This document shows positions 1-9,886 of a stretch of 64,000 bases of DNA, piece by piece. The translations under genes and the position numbers were made by a program. Source of the stretch: Roseateles sp. XES5 (GTDB lineage: Bacteria > Pseudomonadota > Alphaproteobacteria > Rhizobiales > Rhizobiaceae); NCBI RefSeq assembly GCF_020535545.1, contig NZ_CP084752.1, positions 1,967,501 through 2,031,500 on the forward strand, in the 5' to 3' direction. The notes under the pieces were generated by a model. That model was not told where the DNA came from and searched no databases. It saw only the letters and a list, made by a program, of their open reading frames with translations. Position 1 is the stretch's first letter; each line of letters starts with the position of its first letter.

Positions 1-1029
1 GGCCTCGTCTTCATGCTCTGCGCGACGAGTTTCACCATCGTGCTGACGCTGGGCGGCGGACCGGCGGCGACGACCATCGAGGTCGCCATCTACCAGGCAC
101 TGCGCTTCGATTTCGATCCCGAGCGGGCAGTGCTGCTCGCCTTCCTGCAGATCGCGGTGACGGCAAGCCTTCTCTGGGTCATATCGCTGTTCGACCGGCC
201 GCCGGAGGAGGGCATGACCGCCGGCCGCGCCATTCGCCGCTTCGACGGCCACCGGCGCCGCCTCGCCGACGGTTTGATCATCCTCGTCTTCACCGTCTTC
301 ACGGCCGCGCCGCTCGTTGCGACGCTCCTGTCCGGCCTTGCCGCCGATTTCGGCAAGCTCGCGACCGATCCGCTGCTGCACCGGGCGTTTCTCACCAGCC
401 TTCTCATCTCGCTCGCCTCGGCGAGCCTCAGCCTTGCCATCGCGCTGCCGGTGGTGCTGGTGCCGCGGCTGGCCGAGGCTGGCGATGCCGGTGCCGCAAC
501 CCGGCTGATGGGCCGGGCGCTGCCGGCCGTCGGTTCGCTGATCCTGCTCGTGCCGCCGGTCGTCGTGGCGACCGGCTGGTTCCTGGCTCTGCGGGCCTTC
601 GGCGAGACGGGGCGCTTTGCGCCGGCGGTCGTCACCGTGCTCAACGCCCTGATGGCGCTGCCCTTCGTCGTGCGCGTGCTGGAGCCCGCCTATCGCACGC
701 ACCTTTCGCGCACCGCGCGCCTTGCGCTCAGTCTCGGCATCACCGGCATCCGGCGCTTCCTGCGGATCGACTGGCCCGCACTGAAGAAACCCTTCCTCAC
801 CGCCTTCGCCTTCGCCATGGCCCTGTCGCTCGGCGATCTCGGCGCCGTCGCCATTTTCGGCGCGGACGGTTTCGTCACCCTGCCCTGGCTGCTCTTCTCC
901 CGCATGGCGAGCTATCGCACGGCGGATGCGGCGGGCATCGCGCTGATCCTCGGCGTGTTATGCCTTCTGCTCACGCTGCCCTCGACCGCGCCGGAGCGCA
1001 CAACCGAAAGACCCGGCCCCGATGCCTGA
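1..1029 (+). CDS. thiP: Thiamine ABC transporter permease ThiP (5' truncated by window edge)
   Basis: Inner-membrane permease of the ThiBPQ importer, which brings in thiamine and thiamine pyrophosphate. The frame is open from base 1, so the start lies outside the window and only the C-terminal 342 codons are seen. The visible part has many hydrophobic segments and a binding-protein-dependent permease half; the stretch just after the window start (TSFTIVLTLGGGP) is typical of ThiP. The stop codon overlaps the start of thiQ by 8 bases, so the two are translationally coupled. The identity rests on this stretch and the ThiQ neighbour. Confidence 0.9.
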   Translation, partial: GLVFMLCATSFTIVLTLGGGPAATTIEVAIYQALRFDFDPERAVLLAFLQIAVTASLLWVISLFDRPPEEGMTAGRAIRRFDGHRRRLADGLIILVFTVFTAAPLVATLLSGLAADFGKLATDPLLHRAFLTSLLISLASASLSLAIALPVVLVPRLAEAGDAGAATRLMGRALPAVGSLILLVPPVVVATGWFLALRAFGETGRFAPAVVTVLNALMALPFVVRVLEPAYRTHLSRTARLALSLGITGIRRFLRIDWPALKKPFLTAFAFAMALSLGDLGAVAIFGADGFVTLPWLLFSRMASYRTADAAGIALILGVLCLLLTLPSTAPERTTERPGPDA

Positions 1030-1741
1030 TACCGCCATTCGCCTTGCCGACGTCACCGTGCGCTTTGCGGAAAAGCGGCTTGCCTTCGACTGCGCCATTC
1101 CGGCCGGAGCGGCCGTTGCCGTCGCCGGTCCCTCGGGCGCGGGCAAGTCGACCCTCTTCAACGTCATCGCGGGTTTTGAAAAGCCGGAAAGCGGCAGCGT
1201 CATGCTGCTCGGCGAGGACATGGCCGGGCGGGATCCGGCGGAGCGGCCCGTCTCCATCGTCTTTCAGGACAACAATCTCTTCGCCCATCTTTCCATCGCC
1301 GACAATGTCGGGCTCGGTATCGATCCGGGCCTGAAGCTCGATTCCGCTGCCCGGCAACGGGTGTTTGCCGCCCTGGCGCGCGTCGGTCTCGGCGGCTACG
1401 AGCGGCGCCTGCCGGGCTCGCTCTCCGGCGGCGAGCGACAGCGGGTGGCGCTTGCCCGCGCGCTGGTGCGCCGGCGGCCGATCCTGCTCCTGGACGAGCC
1501 CTTCGCCGCGCTCGATCCGGCCATGCGGGCGGAGATGGCCGGACTCCTTCTGGAGCTTCGCACTGAGACGAAAAGCACCATGCTCTTCATCACGCACCAG
1601 CCGGAGGATATCCGCCGGCTTGCCGAACGGGTGATCTTCCTTGAGGCTGGCGCCATCGTCGTCGACGCGCCCGCCCGCGACTTCCTCTCGCGCCGGGATC
1701 CACCTGCTGTTGCAAAATTCCTCGGCCATTCCGCGCTTTAG
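1022..1741 (+). CDS. thiQ: Thiamine ABC transporter ATPase ThiQ
   Basis: ATP-binding subunit that powers thiamine/TPP import through ThiP. The 239-residue protein has Walker A GPSGAGKST at residues 36-44, the ABC signature LSGGERQR in the middle, Walker B ILLLDEPF just after it and a switch histidine in FITHQ. Length fits the ThiQ family. The ATG lies inside the last codons of thiP. A riboswitch for this operon, if present, would lie outside the window. Confidence 0.9.
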   Translation: MPDTAIRLADVTVRFAEKRLAFDCAIPAGAAVAVAGPSGAGKSTLFNVIAGFEKPESGSVMLLGEDMAGRDPAERPVSIVFQDNNLFAHLSIADNVGLGIDPGLKLDSAARQRVFAALARVGLGGYERRLPGSLSGGERQRVALARALVRRRPILLLDEPFAALDPAMRAEMAGLLLELRTETKSTMLFITHQPEDIRRLAERVIFLEAGAIVVDAPARDFLSRRDPPAVAKFLGHSAL

Positions 1742-1907
1742 CGGGAGAAACCCCATGTTCGAGCCGGTCGCCGCGCCACAATTTGGTCGCCCCCCTGTGT
1801 CACCGGAGCCACATGAGAACCGTTTGTCGAATCGGGAGTTGCCCGCCGGGTATGGCGCGTCTATCTCATCCGTTCGAAGACCCGGTTCAGGGGCATGGGC
1901 AAGAGAC

Positions 1908-3413
1908 ATGGCGAAAGCGACGCAGGCAGCTGCAATGGTATCCGGACGCGGGGTCGCAAGGCCTGCCGTGGCCTTGATGCTTGCCGGCACGCTGCTTGCC
2001 GGCTGCCAGTCGATCATCGAGCAGACCTACGAGCCGACGATCTCGCCGTCCTCGAACCCGCAGATCGTCGACGAGGTGCAGAAGAACGACCCGCGCGCCC
2101 AGATGGGCGCCCGCGAGCATCCGCGCATCGTGGCGAGCTATGGCGGCGAGTACAAGGACGCCAAGACCGAGCGGCTCGTTGCGCGCATCACCGGCGCGCT
2201 GACAGCGGTTTCGGAGAACCCGAACCAGTCCTACCGCATCACCATCCTCAATTCGCCTGCCATCAACGCCTTTGCGCTGCCGGGCGGCTATCTCTACGTC
2301 ACGCGCGGCCTGCTGGCGCTTGCCAACGATGCCTCGGAAGTGGCCGCCGTTCTGTCGCATGAAATGGCGCACGTCACCGCCAACCACGGCATCGAACGGC
2401 AGAAGAAGGAAGAGGCGGAAGTCATCGCCAGCCGCGTGGTGGCCGAGGTCCTGTCCAGCAACATCGCCGGCAAGCAGGCGCTGGCGCGCGGAAAGCTGCG
2501 GCTCGCCGCCTTCTCGCGCAACCAGGAACTCCAGGCCGACGTCATCGGCGTGCGCATGCTGGGCGAGGCGGGCTATGATCCCTATGCCGCCGCGCGCTTC
2601 CTCGATTCCATGGCGGCCTATGCGCGCTTTTCCGCTGTCGATCCCGACGCCGACCAGAGCCTCGACTTCCTGTCGAGCCATCCGAACGCGCCGCAGCGCG
2701 TGGAACTGGCGCGCCTGCACGCGCGCGCCTTCGGCGCGGAAGGCACGATCGGCGACCGTGGCCGCGACTACTATCTCGCCGGCATCGACGGCCTGCTCTA
2801 TGGCGATGCGCCGGAGGAAGGCTATGTGCGCGGGCAGACCTTCCTGCACGGCAAGCTCGGTATCCGCTTCGACGTGCCGGCCGGCTTCCAGATCGACAAC
2901 AAGGCCGACGCGGTTCTGGCGACCGGCCCCGGCGATGTTGCGATCCGTTTCGACGGCGTTGCCGACAGCCGTGGCCAGGATCTGGTGAACTACATTTCCA
3001 GCGGTTGGGTGACGGGCCTGAAGCCCGAGACGATCCAGCCCGTCTCGATCAACGGCCTGCAGGGCGCCACCGCCAAGGCAGCGGCCGATCGTTGGGAATT
3101 CGACGTCACGGTCGTTCGCATCGACAACCAGATCTACCGCTTCCTGACGGCCGTTCCGGCCGGCTCGAAGGCGCTCGAACCGACCGCCGCGATCCTCAAG
3201 GCCTCTTTCCGCAAGCTGACGTCTGAAGAAGTCGCCTCATTGAAGCCGTTGCGCGTGCGGGTCATCACCGCGCGGCCGGGCGATACCGTCGCCTCGCTCG
3301 CCGGGCGCATGATGGGCACGGACAGGAAGCTCGATCTCTTCCGCCTCATCAATGCCATGTCGGCGACGAGCACGGTGCGGGCGGGCGAGAAGTTCAAGAT
3401 CATCAGCGAGTGA
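1908..3413 (+). CDS. M48-family metalloprotease lipoprotein with C-terminal LysM-like domain
   Basis: Predicted periplasmic zinc protease of the M48 (BepA/LoiP-like) group, usually involved in outer-membrane protein quality control. From the ATG at 1908 it begins with a signal sequence and a lipobox (LLAGC, around residue 35), so it should be lipid-anchored. The zinc motif HEMAH is at residues 151-155, and the downstream glutamate region (RNQELQADVIG) is present. The last 60 residues (RPGDTVASLAGRM...) resemble a LysM-type wall-binding module. The frame stays open upstream to 1641, inside thiQ, but that extension has no signal peptide logic. An ATG at 1935 is an alternative start. Confidence 0.85.
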   Translation: MAKATQAAAMVSGRGVARPAVALMLAGTLLAGCQSIIEQTYEPTISPSSNPQIVDEVQKNDPRAQMGAREHPRIVASYGGEYKDAKTERLVARITGALTAVSENPNQSYRITILNSPAINAFALPGGYLYVTRGLLALANDASEVAAVLSHEMAHVTANHGIERQKKEEAEVIASRVVAEVLSSNIAGKQALARGKLRLAAFSRNQELQADVIGVRMLGEAGYDPYAAARFLDSMAAYARFSAVDPDADQSLDFLSSHPNAPQRVELARLHARAFGAEGTIGDRGRDYYLAGIDGLLYGDAPEEGYVRGQTFLHGKLGIRFDVPAGFQIDNKADAVLATGPGDVAIRFDGVADSRGQDLVNYISSGWVTGLKPETIQPVSINGLQGATAKAAADRWEFDVTVVRIDNQIYRFLTAVPAGSKALEPTAAILKASFRKLTSEEVASLKPLRVRVITARPGDTVASLAGRMMGTDRKLDLFRLINAMSATSTVRAGEKFKIISE

Positions 3414-3545
3414 GGCGACACGGTTGCGGGTCGCCCTTGTGGTGGCCACCGTGTTCCCTTCTTGCCACATCACGCCGGGCTTGATCCGGGTATGGCGCAC
3501 TTGCCTCTGCGTGTGCAAGAGACGGTCTAACCAGCTTGAATGAAA

Positions 3546-3575
3546 CAGACCACCGCGCGGCCGCGCGGTGGTCTG
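3546..3575. terminator. Perfect palindrome between convergent genes, probable bidirectional terminator
   Basis: A 30-base perfect inverted repeat (arms CAGACCACCGCGCGG and its complement) lies between the M48 protease gene and the convergent rpoH gene. It has no loop on paper, so in RNA the central GC bases would open. No long U-run follows, so terminator strength is uncertain. Confidence 0.6.
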
Positions 3576-3600
3576 GTTTGCATAGAGAGATTGGAGGGTC

Positions 3601-4461
<861 letters not shown>

Positions 4462-4614
4462 GGCAGGTCTCTCCATGTGAACCGAACCGGCGCAAGACCG
4501 GGATGCCTTGCGCCCTGCTGGACGATGACGTTTCAGATGAGCCGATGGATTGCTCGAAAGCGGCTTTCGAGTCAAAACCCCGCGCCGCCCGAAGCCGGTC
4601 GTCCTCGCACCTCA

Positions 4615-4639
4615 AACGGTTGCAGCGCAAAAAAGTTCC
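4615..4639 (-). promoter_or_regulatory. EcfG/RpoE2-type general stress promoter for rpoH2
   Basis: Read on the minus strand the sequence is GGAAC, 16 bases, then CGTT. This matches the alphaproteobacterial EcfG consensus GGAAC-N16/17-CGTT exactly. It lies about 150 bases before the rpoH2 start. The match is seen directly; the sigma factor assignment follows from known EcfG promoters. Confidence 0.7.
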
Positions 4640-4642
4640 AAT

Positions 4643-4671
4643 AAAAAACCCGGCTGTTGCCAGCCGGGCTT
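4643..4671 (-). terminator. Rho-independent terminator of carD
   Basis: An 8-bp stem CCCGGCTG/CAGCCGGG with a 4-base loop sits just past the carD stop. On the minus strand it is followed by a run of six T. Confidence 0.8.
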
Positions 4672-4695
4672 TAAATTTCGACGATGTGCCCTAAA

Positions 4696-5265
4696 TCAGG
4701 CCGCTTCGTCCTGGGAGTCGTCCTCTTCGATGGCCTTGCCGCGCTTGGGACCCTTGGCAAGGTTGGTTTCGACGAGACGGACAGCTTCGGTTTCCGACAT
4801 CTTGTTCACGGCGGCGATTTCGCGCGCCATGCGGTCGAGGGCAGCTTCATAGAGCTGGCGCTCGGAATAGGACTGTTCCGGCTGGTTCTCGGCGCGGTAG
4901 AGGTCGCGGACCACTTCGGCGATCGAGATCAGGTCGCCGGAATTGATCTTGGCATCGTATTCCTGCGCGCGGCGCGACCACATGGTACGCTTCACGCGGG
5001 CCTTGCCCTGGACAACCTTCAGCGCGCGTTCGACGAAATCGGTCTCCGACAGTTTGCGCATGCCGATCGAAACGGCCTTGGCAACCGGCACCTTGAGACG
5101 CATCTTGTCCTTTTCAAAATCGATGACAAAAAGCTCGAGCTTCATGCCGGCGACTTCCTGCTCCTCGATGGCAACGATCTGGCCAACGCCATGGGCGGGA
5201 TAGACGATCGACTCGCCGGTCTTGAAGCCCTGGCGCGTGGAAGATTTCTTCTGCTGGGTCGTCAT
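4696..5265 (-). CDS. carD: CarD/CdnL family transcriptional regulator
   Basis: RNA-polymerase-binding regulator that stabilises the open complex, notably at rRNA promoters. The 189-residue protein has the N-terminal CarD/TRCF polymerase-interacting Tudor-like domain (GESIVYPAHGVGQI...) and a helical C-terminal domain (VVQGKARVKRTMWSRRAQEY), followed by an acidic tail. The ATG at 5265 begins MTTQQKK; a TTG nine bases upstream (5274) lies closer to the GGGAG ribosome-binding site and could be the real start. It has its own terminator. Confidence 0.9.
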   Translation of the reverse strand: MTTQQKKSSTRQGFKTGESIVYPAHGVGQIVAIEEQEVAGMKLELFVIDFEKDKMRLKVPVAKAVSIGMRKLSETDFVERALKVVQGKARVKRTMWSRRAQEYDAKINSGDLISIAEVVRDLYRAENQPEQSYSERQLYEAALDRMAREIAAVNKMSETEAVRLVETNLAKGPKRGKAIEEDDSQDEAA

Positions 5266-5635
5266 TCTGTTCAAATACTCCCTGTTACGCTCCCGGCGGG
5301 GCCGGGTGGGTCCGGGGACCCGGGAAAGACGGGGGGCACCTTGGGGGGTGTCACCGCTCTGGTCCGTCCGCCATGCGCAAAAAGGTCCCCTGCGACGCGT
5401 TCACATTTGAGCAACCGGAGTTGCCTATGGGAGGTGAGCGACGTTGAGGGATCGTTTGCTTTCGTGGTGGTGTTCGGGCACGCAAAATGCCGCGATTTGG
5501 ATCAGTATCGTGACCCTATCACAAAAAAGTGCCGAAATCAATAATTTGCTTCGCATGGGTCATCAAGCCTGTCCCATCGCCTTTCGGCGGCGCCAGGCTT
5601 TTTTCCCCAGTGTTCGCTTGCGGCCGGCGGGAGGC
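5266..5635. other. 370-bp intergenic region upstream of carD
   Basis: No gene is supported here. It should hold the carD promoter(s). On the minus strand I see an AT-rich block around 5515-5545 with a TTGATT element and a small dyad GTGA-TAGGG-TCAC near 5508-5523, but no convincing paired -35/-10. Close to carD (about 5285-5350) the sequence turns G-rich on the plus strand. A plus-strand open frame covering this region is a shadow of carD and fdxA. Confidence 0.5.
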
Positions 5636-5974
5636 TCAGTCGCCCTGGCCGGGGTTCGGCGAGAAGAACTGCTCGTATTTGCCGTCCACGCCGTCCATTT
5701 CCTTGGCTTCCGGCATGGCGTCGCGCTTGACCGTGATGTTCGGCCAGATCGAGGCGAATTCCGCGTTGACCTTCAGCCACTTGTCGAGGCCCGGCTCGGT
5801 ATCCGGCTTGATCGCCTCGGCGGGACATTCCGGCTCGCAGACGCCGCAGTCGATGCACTCGTCCGGATCGATGGTCAGGAAGTTGGGGCCTTCGCGGAAG
5901 CAGTCGACGGGGCAGACGTCGACGCAATCGGTGTACTTGCAGCGGATGCAGGCTTCGGTAACGACGTGGGTCAT
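5636..5974 (-). CDS. fdxA: Seven-iron ferredoxin FdxA
   Basis: Small cytoplasmic electron carrier with one 3Fe-4S and one 4Fe-4S cluster. The 112-residue protein has the N-terminal motif [17 protein letters not shown] and the second motif [12 protein letters not shown], followed by the family's long C-terminal helix region ([19 protein letters not shown]). Length and spacing fit the FdxA family of Rhizobiales. It lies downstream of the S4 protein gene on the same strand but about 190 bases away, so it may have its own promoter. Confidence 0.95.
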   Translation of the reverse strand: MTHVVTEACIRCKYTDCVDVCPVDCFREGPNFLTIDPDECIDCGVCEPECPAEAIKPDTEPGLDKWLKVNAEFASIWPNITVKRDAMPEAKEMDGVDGKYEQFFSPNPGQGD

Positions 5975-6166
5975 GCGTCACTCCAGAATAGTCACAAGGC
6001 GGGCGGCGGCGGGGCCATCCAGCACCGCAGAACCTGTCACGCGATCAGCTTGCCGGAGAGGAAAAGGACCGCGCACGCGAGGCTGTCCGGTGGCTGAGGT
6101 AAAGGCTTTGCGGGCGCTTTGCAAGCGTAATACATGCGCCGCCGGGCGCGGGCGAGGTATAGAATT

Positions 6167-6586
6167 CTAATCCTCATCCTCGCCGGGAAAACCGGTGAGT
6201 CGGTCCGTTTCCCGCCGTTCCCGTTTGGTCGGCCGCCCGGTGCCCCGTTCGCGCGTCGCCTGCGCAAAAAGAGTGCGCTCCTCGCGGGGCGGCGGAGGCG
6301 GCGTCATGTCGCTGTAGAGAAGGCGCGCTTCCTCATAGGGGCCGCGGCGTTCGCCGGGCTGAAGCACTTTCACGACCATGTCGTGCCGGTCGAGCGACAG
6401 CACGATCACATCGCCGGGCCGCACCATGTGCGAGGACTGGCGGACACTTGCGCCGTTGATGCTGACATCGCCCGCTTCCACCGACTTGGCCGCCAGCGAA
6501 CGGGACTTGCGCAGCCGCGCGAAGAACAGCCATTTGTCGATGCGCTGTCGCGCCTGACCTGCCGGCTGTTCCTCGTCGCGTGCCAT
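6167..6586 (-). CDS. S4-domain RNA-binding protein, HslR-like
   Basis: Predicted RNA-binding protein related to Hsp15/HslR, which binds stalled 50S subunits. In 139 residues, the S4 fold is at roughly 14-75 (QRIDKWLFFARLRKSRSLAAKSVEAGDV then ...RPGDVIVLS), followed by a charged tail. The start lies 4 bases past the helicase stop, so it is almost certainly cotranscribed with the helicase; this pairing is common in Rhizobiales. Confidence 0.85.
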   Translation of the reverse strand: MARDEEQPAGQARQRIDKWLFFARLRKSRSLAAKSVEAGDVSINGASVRQSSHMVRPGDVIVLSLDRHDMVVKVLQPGERRGPYEEARLLYSDMTPPPPPREERTLFAQATRERGTGRPTKRERRETDRLTGFPGEDED

Positions 6587-6590
6587 GGAC

Positions 6591-9500
6591 TTACTTCTTC
6601 AGCTGCTCCTTGAGCGCTGCGAGCTTGGCGAAGGGTGAATCCGGGTCGATCGGCTTTTCCTTGCGGGGCGGCCGGGCCTCGAACTTTGCCTGCTGCGGCT
6701 TGCCGCTGCGCTCGCCGCGGTCCGGGCGGTTGCCGCCCTGCGGCTTTCCGTCGCGGCCCTTGGCCTGATCCGGGCGGCCACGGCCGCCACCGTCGCGACG
6801 CTCGCCGCGTTCGCTCCGTTCACCGCGCTCGCCCGAGGGCTGGCCGCGACGATCGCCGCCACGGCGTTCGCCCTGGCCCTGTCGGTCACCCTGACGCTCG
6901 CCACCCTGGCGATGACCGCCCTGGCGCTGGTTGTTGTGACGCGAACCCGGACGCCAGAGCAGGACCGGCTTGGCTTCGGCCGGATCGCCTTCGGCGACGG
7001 CTTCCGCTGCTGCCGTGGCTTCCGCGACCTCGGCGACCGGCGCCTCGGTGCTTGCCACCGGCGCTTCGCTGTCGTCCGATGCGTCGGCATCGTGCTCATC
7101 GGAGGTTTCTGCTGCGGCTTCCGCCGGGGTTTCGGCTGCGGCCGCAGCCGGCGCCTGTGCGGCGAGGAAGGCGGCTGCCTCCTCGGCCTTCACGCTGTCG
7201 GCGCGGTAGCCGAGACCCTTCAGGATTTCTTCCATGTCATCCGGCGTCGCGCCGAGGATGGAGAGCATGGCGGTCGTCGCCATGAAGCGGCGGCCGTCAT
7301 AGGCGCCGTCCGGGCGCGGCGTGCCGGGTTTCCACTGTAGCAGCGGGCGGATGAGATCGGCGAGGCGCTCCAGGATGTCGATGCGCACGGCGCGCTTGCC
7401 GAGGAAACGGAAGCCGGCGAGCTTGTAGAAGGCGCGCTCATAGCTCGGATCGGTGACGACGGAGGTGCGACCGGCGGCGAGCACGGGAATGAGGTCGCCA
7501 TAACCGGGCTTGTCGAGGCCGTCGTTCTTCAGCGCCCAGAGCAGCGTGATCAGCTCGGCCGGGGCCGGCTTCAGCAGCGCGGGCATGAAGATGTGGTAGG
7601 CGCCGAAGCGGATGCCGTGCTTGCGCATGGAGGCGCGGGCGTCCTGGTCGAGCGACTTCACGTCGTCGGCGACGTCGCGGCGGAAGAGCACGCCGAGATT
7701 TTCCACGAGCTGGAAGGCGAGGCCCTTGGCAAGGCCCTGCAGGTCTTCCGCGCGGGAAAGATCGTCGAGCGGCTTCAGCACGGTCGCGATATGGTGATTG
7801 ACGAAACGCTCGATGCGGGCGGCGACATGGTCGCGCGCGTTGCCGGTCAGTTGCTCGTCGGAGAGCAGGATGACGCGCGGGCGCATGATATGGTCGGACG
7901 CGGCAAGACGGGCGACGGGATCGCCGAGCCAGCGCACCGTGCCGTCGGAGCCGAGCGCGAGATCGGCATTGCCGGCGGCGTGCAGGCGTGCGGCCCGGGC
8001 CTCGAACTCCAGCGCAAGCGCCTTCTGCGCGGCGGCCTGCACGGCCTTCGCGTCGGGACCTTCCGTTCCGGAGGCGAGCGTGAACCGGAACCCGGCCAAC
8101 TGCCCTACGTGATGTCCTTCTACGAAGACATCGCCATTCACACTGATTTCAGCTTCCAGCATCGCATTCTCTCTCAGGCGCTTCATGAGCACAGATGTCC
8201 TGCGATCAACAAAGCGTTTCGTCAACCGTTCATGTAGCGCATCGGACAATCGGTCTTCGATTTCCCGCGTCTTTTCCTGCCAGTGTGTCGGATCGGCAAG
8301 CCATCCGGGCCGATTCGACACATAGGTCCAAGTCCTTATCTGCGCGATTCGCGCCGAAAGCGTGTCGATTTCGCCATCGGTGCGATCGGCCCGGCGCACC
8401 TGGTCCGCCATGAAGTCTTCGTTAACCGTGCCGCGTTTTACGAGGTCCGCATAGAGCGTCGAGATGAGGTCGGCGTGCTGGGCGGGCGTGATGCGGCGAT
8501 AGTCTGGCAGCGCGCAGGCCTCCCAGAGCTTTTCGACACGCTCGGGCGTGGTGGCGAGGTCGCGGACGTCGGGGTAGCGCGAAAGATGTTCCAGCGCCTG
8601 CTGGTCGACGGCCGGCAGCGCCCGCGTCAGGCCGTTGATCGGCGGCGGGGCGTCGAGCGACTGGCGGAGCGCCTGCAGCGAAGCATAGTCGAAGCGCGTC
8701 GTGCGCCATTGCAGCACCTTGATGGGATCGAAGTGATGCGTCTCGATGCGCTTCACCAGCTCGTCGTCGAAGGGATCGACCCGGCCCGTCACGCCGAAGG
8801 TGCCGTCGCGCAGGTGCCGGCCGGCGCGGCCGGCGATCTGGGCGAGTTCGGCGGGGTTGAGGTTGCGGAACTGGTAGCCGTCGAACTTGCGGTCCTGCGC
8901 GAAGGCGACATGGTCGACGTCGAGATTGAGGCCCATGCCGATGGCATCGGTGGCGACGAGATATTCGACGTCGCCTTCCTGGTAGAGCGCGACCTGGGCG
9001 TTGCGGGTGCGGGGGCTGAGCGCGCCGAGCACGACGGCAGCCCCGCCGCGCTGACGGCGGATCAGCTCGGCGATGGCGTAGACCTCGTCGGCCGAGAAGG
9101 CGACGATGGCGGTGCGCTGCGGCAGGCGGGTGATCTTCTTGGAGCCGGCATAGAAGAGCTGCGAGAGGCGCGGCCGCTCGATGACATGGATGCCGGGCAG
9201 GAGCTGCTCGAGGATCGGCTTCATGGTGGCCGCGCCGAGCAGCAGCGTCTCGTCGCGGCCGCGCAGGTGCAGCACCCGGTCGGTGAAGATGTGGCCGCGC
9301 TCGAGGTCGCCGGCAAGCTGCACCTCGTCGATGGCGACGAAGGCGGCGCGCGTCTCGCGCGGCATCGCCTCCACGGTGCAGACCGAAAAGCGCGCCATAT
9401 GCGGCGTGATCTTTTCCTCGCCGGTGACGAGGGCGACATTGTGCTGGCCGACCTTCTCGACGAGCCGCGTATAGACCTCGCGCGCGAGTAACCGCAGAGG

Positions 9501-9626
9501 CAGGCCGATAATGCCCGTCTCATGGGCCACCATGCGCTCGATCGCGTAGTGGGTCTTGCCCGTGTTGGTCGGGCCGAGCACCGCGGTGACCCCGCGGCCG
9601 CTCAAGATCATGGGTGCTTGCGACAA
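6591..9626 (-). CDS. SUV3/MgpS-like DEAD-box-related RNA helicase with disordered RG-rich tail
   Basis: Superfamily 2 helicase related to mitochondrial SUV3. Walker A GPTNTGKT lies near residue 20, the DEVQ box (IDEVQLAGD) near 100, and the motif VI arginine segment QIAGRAGRH near 265; a SUV3-type C-terminal region follows. From about residue 840 the protein is Ala/Glu-rich and then Arg/Gly/Gln-rich with GERQGDRQGQ-like repeats, which points to an unstructured RNA-binding tail. The frame starts at a TTG at 9626 with GGGA six bases upstream; an ATG at 9611 would shorten it by five residues. The tail ends with a conserved-looking segment (DSPFAKLAALKEQLKK). It is upstream of the S4 gene. Confidence 0.88.
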   Translation of the reverse strand: MSQAPMILSGRGVTAVLGPTNTGKTHYAIERMVAHETGIIGLPLRLLAREVYTRLVEKVGQHNVALVTGEEKITPHMARFSVCTVEAMPRETRAAFVAIDEVQLAGDLERGHIFTDRVLHLRGRDETLLLGAATMKPILEQLLPGIHVIERPRLSQLFYAGSKKITRLPQRTAIVAFSADEVYAIAELIRRQRGGAAVVLGALSPRTRNAQVALYQEGDVEYLVATDAIGMGLNLDVDHVAFAQDRKFDGYQFRNLNPAELAQIAGRAGRHLRDGTFGVTGRVDPFDDELVKRIETHHFDPIKVLQWRTTRFDYASLQALRQSLDAPPPINGLTRALPAVDQQALEHLSRYPDVRDLATTPERVEKLWEACALPDYRRITPAQHADLISTLYADLVKRGTVNEDFMADQVRRADRTDGEIDTLSARIAQIRTWTYVSNRPGWLADPTHWQEKTREIEDRLSDALHERLTKRFVDRRTSVLMKRLRENAMLEAEISVNGDVFVEGHHVGQLAGFRFTLASGTEGPDAKAVQAAAQKALALEFEARAARLHAAGNADLALGSDGTVRWLGDPVARLAASDHIMRPRVILLSDEQLTGNARDHVAARIERFVNHHIATVLKPLDDLSRAEDLQGLAKGLAFQLVENLGVLFRRDVADDVKSLDQDARASMRKHGIRFGAYHIFMPALLKPAPAELITLLWALKNDGLDKPGYGDLIPVLAAGRTSVVTDPSYERAFYKLAGFRFLGKRAVRIDILERLADLIRPLLQWKPGTPRPDGAYDGRRFMATTAMLSILGATPDDMEEILKGLGYRADSVKAEEAAAFLAAQAPAAAAAETPAEAAAETSDEHDADASDDSEAPVASTEAPVAEVAEATAAAEAVAEGDPAEAKPVLLWRPGSRHNNQRQGGHRQGGERQGDRQGQGERRGGDRRGQPSGERGERSERGERRDGGGRGRPDQAKGRDGKPQGGNRPDRGERSGKPQQAKFEARPPRKEKPIDPDSPFAKLAALKEQLKK

Positions 9627-9886
9627 GTCACGTCCCGGCAGGTTTCAAACGTCGGCTCACAGATGCCCATCGGGGCGGGGAATGGCAAGAGGCAAGGCGA
9701 AATGCGGCGGTTTTGGGGGCTTTTTGCCGGCGCCTTGGAACAGGGTGCGAACGAAACGGAGACGAATCGCTGACTCGGCGCGATTCCGGGTTTGTTCACC
9801 GCCAGGGGTAGGCGGCTCCCAGATGGGGGCCACGAAATATTGAATCGGATCAAATGGTAAGCGGCGATGCTCGCCGGCGGGAACCG

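Noticed and set aside
5508..5523. CRP-like site upstream of carD
   Set aside because: GTGA-N5-TCAC has the wrong spacing for a CRP site and Rhizobiaceae rarely use classical CRP control; too weak to report as a feature.
4684..6097. Plus-strand open frames across carD and fdxA
   Set aside because: Both minus-strand genes have clear family motifs and ribosome-binding sites; the plus-strand frames only appear opposite them.
8283..9491. 402-codon plus-strand open frame opposite the helicase gene
   Set aside because: Mirror of helicase codons; no family motif.
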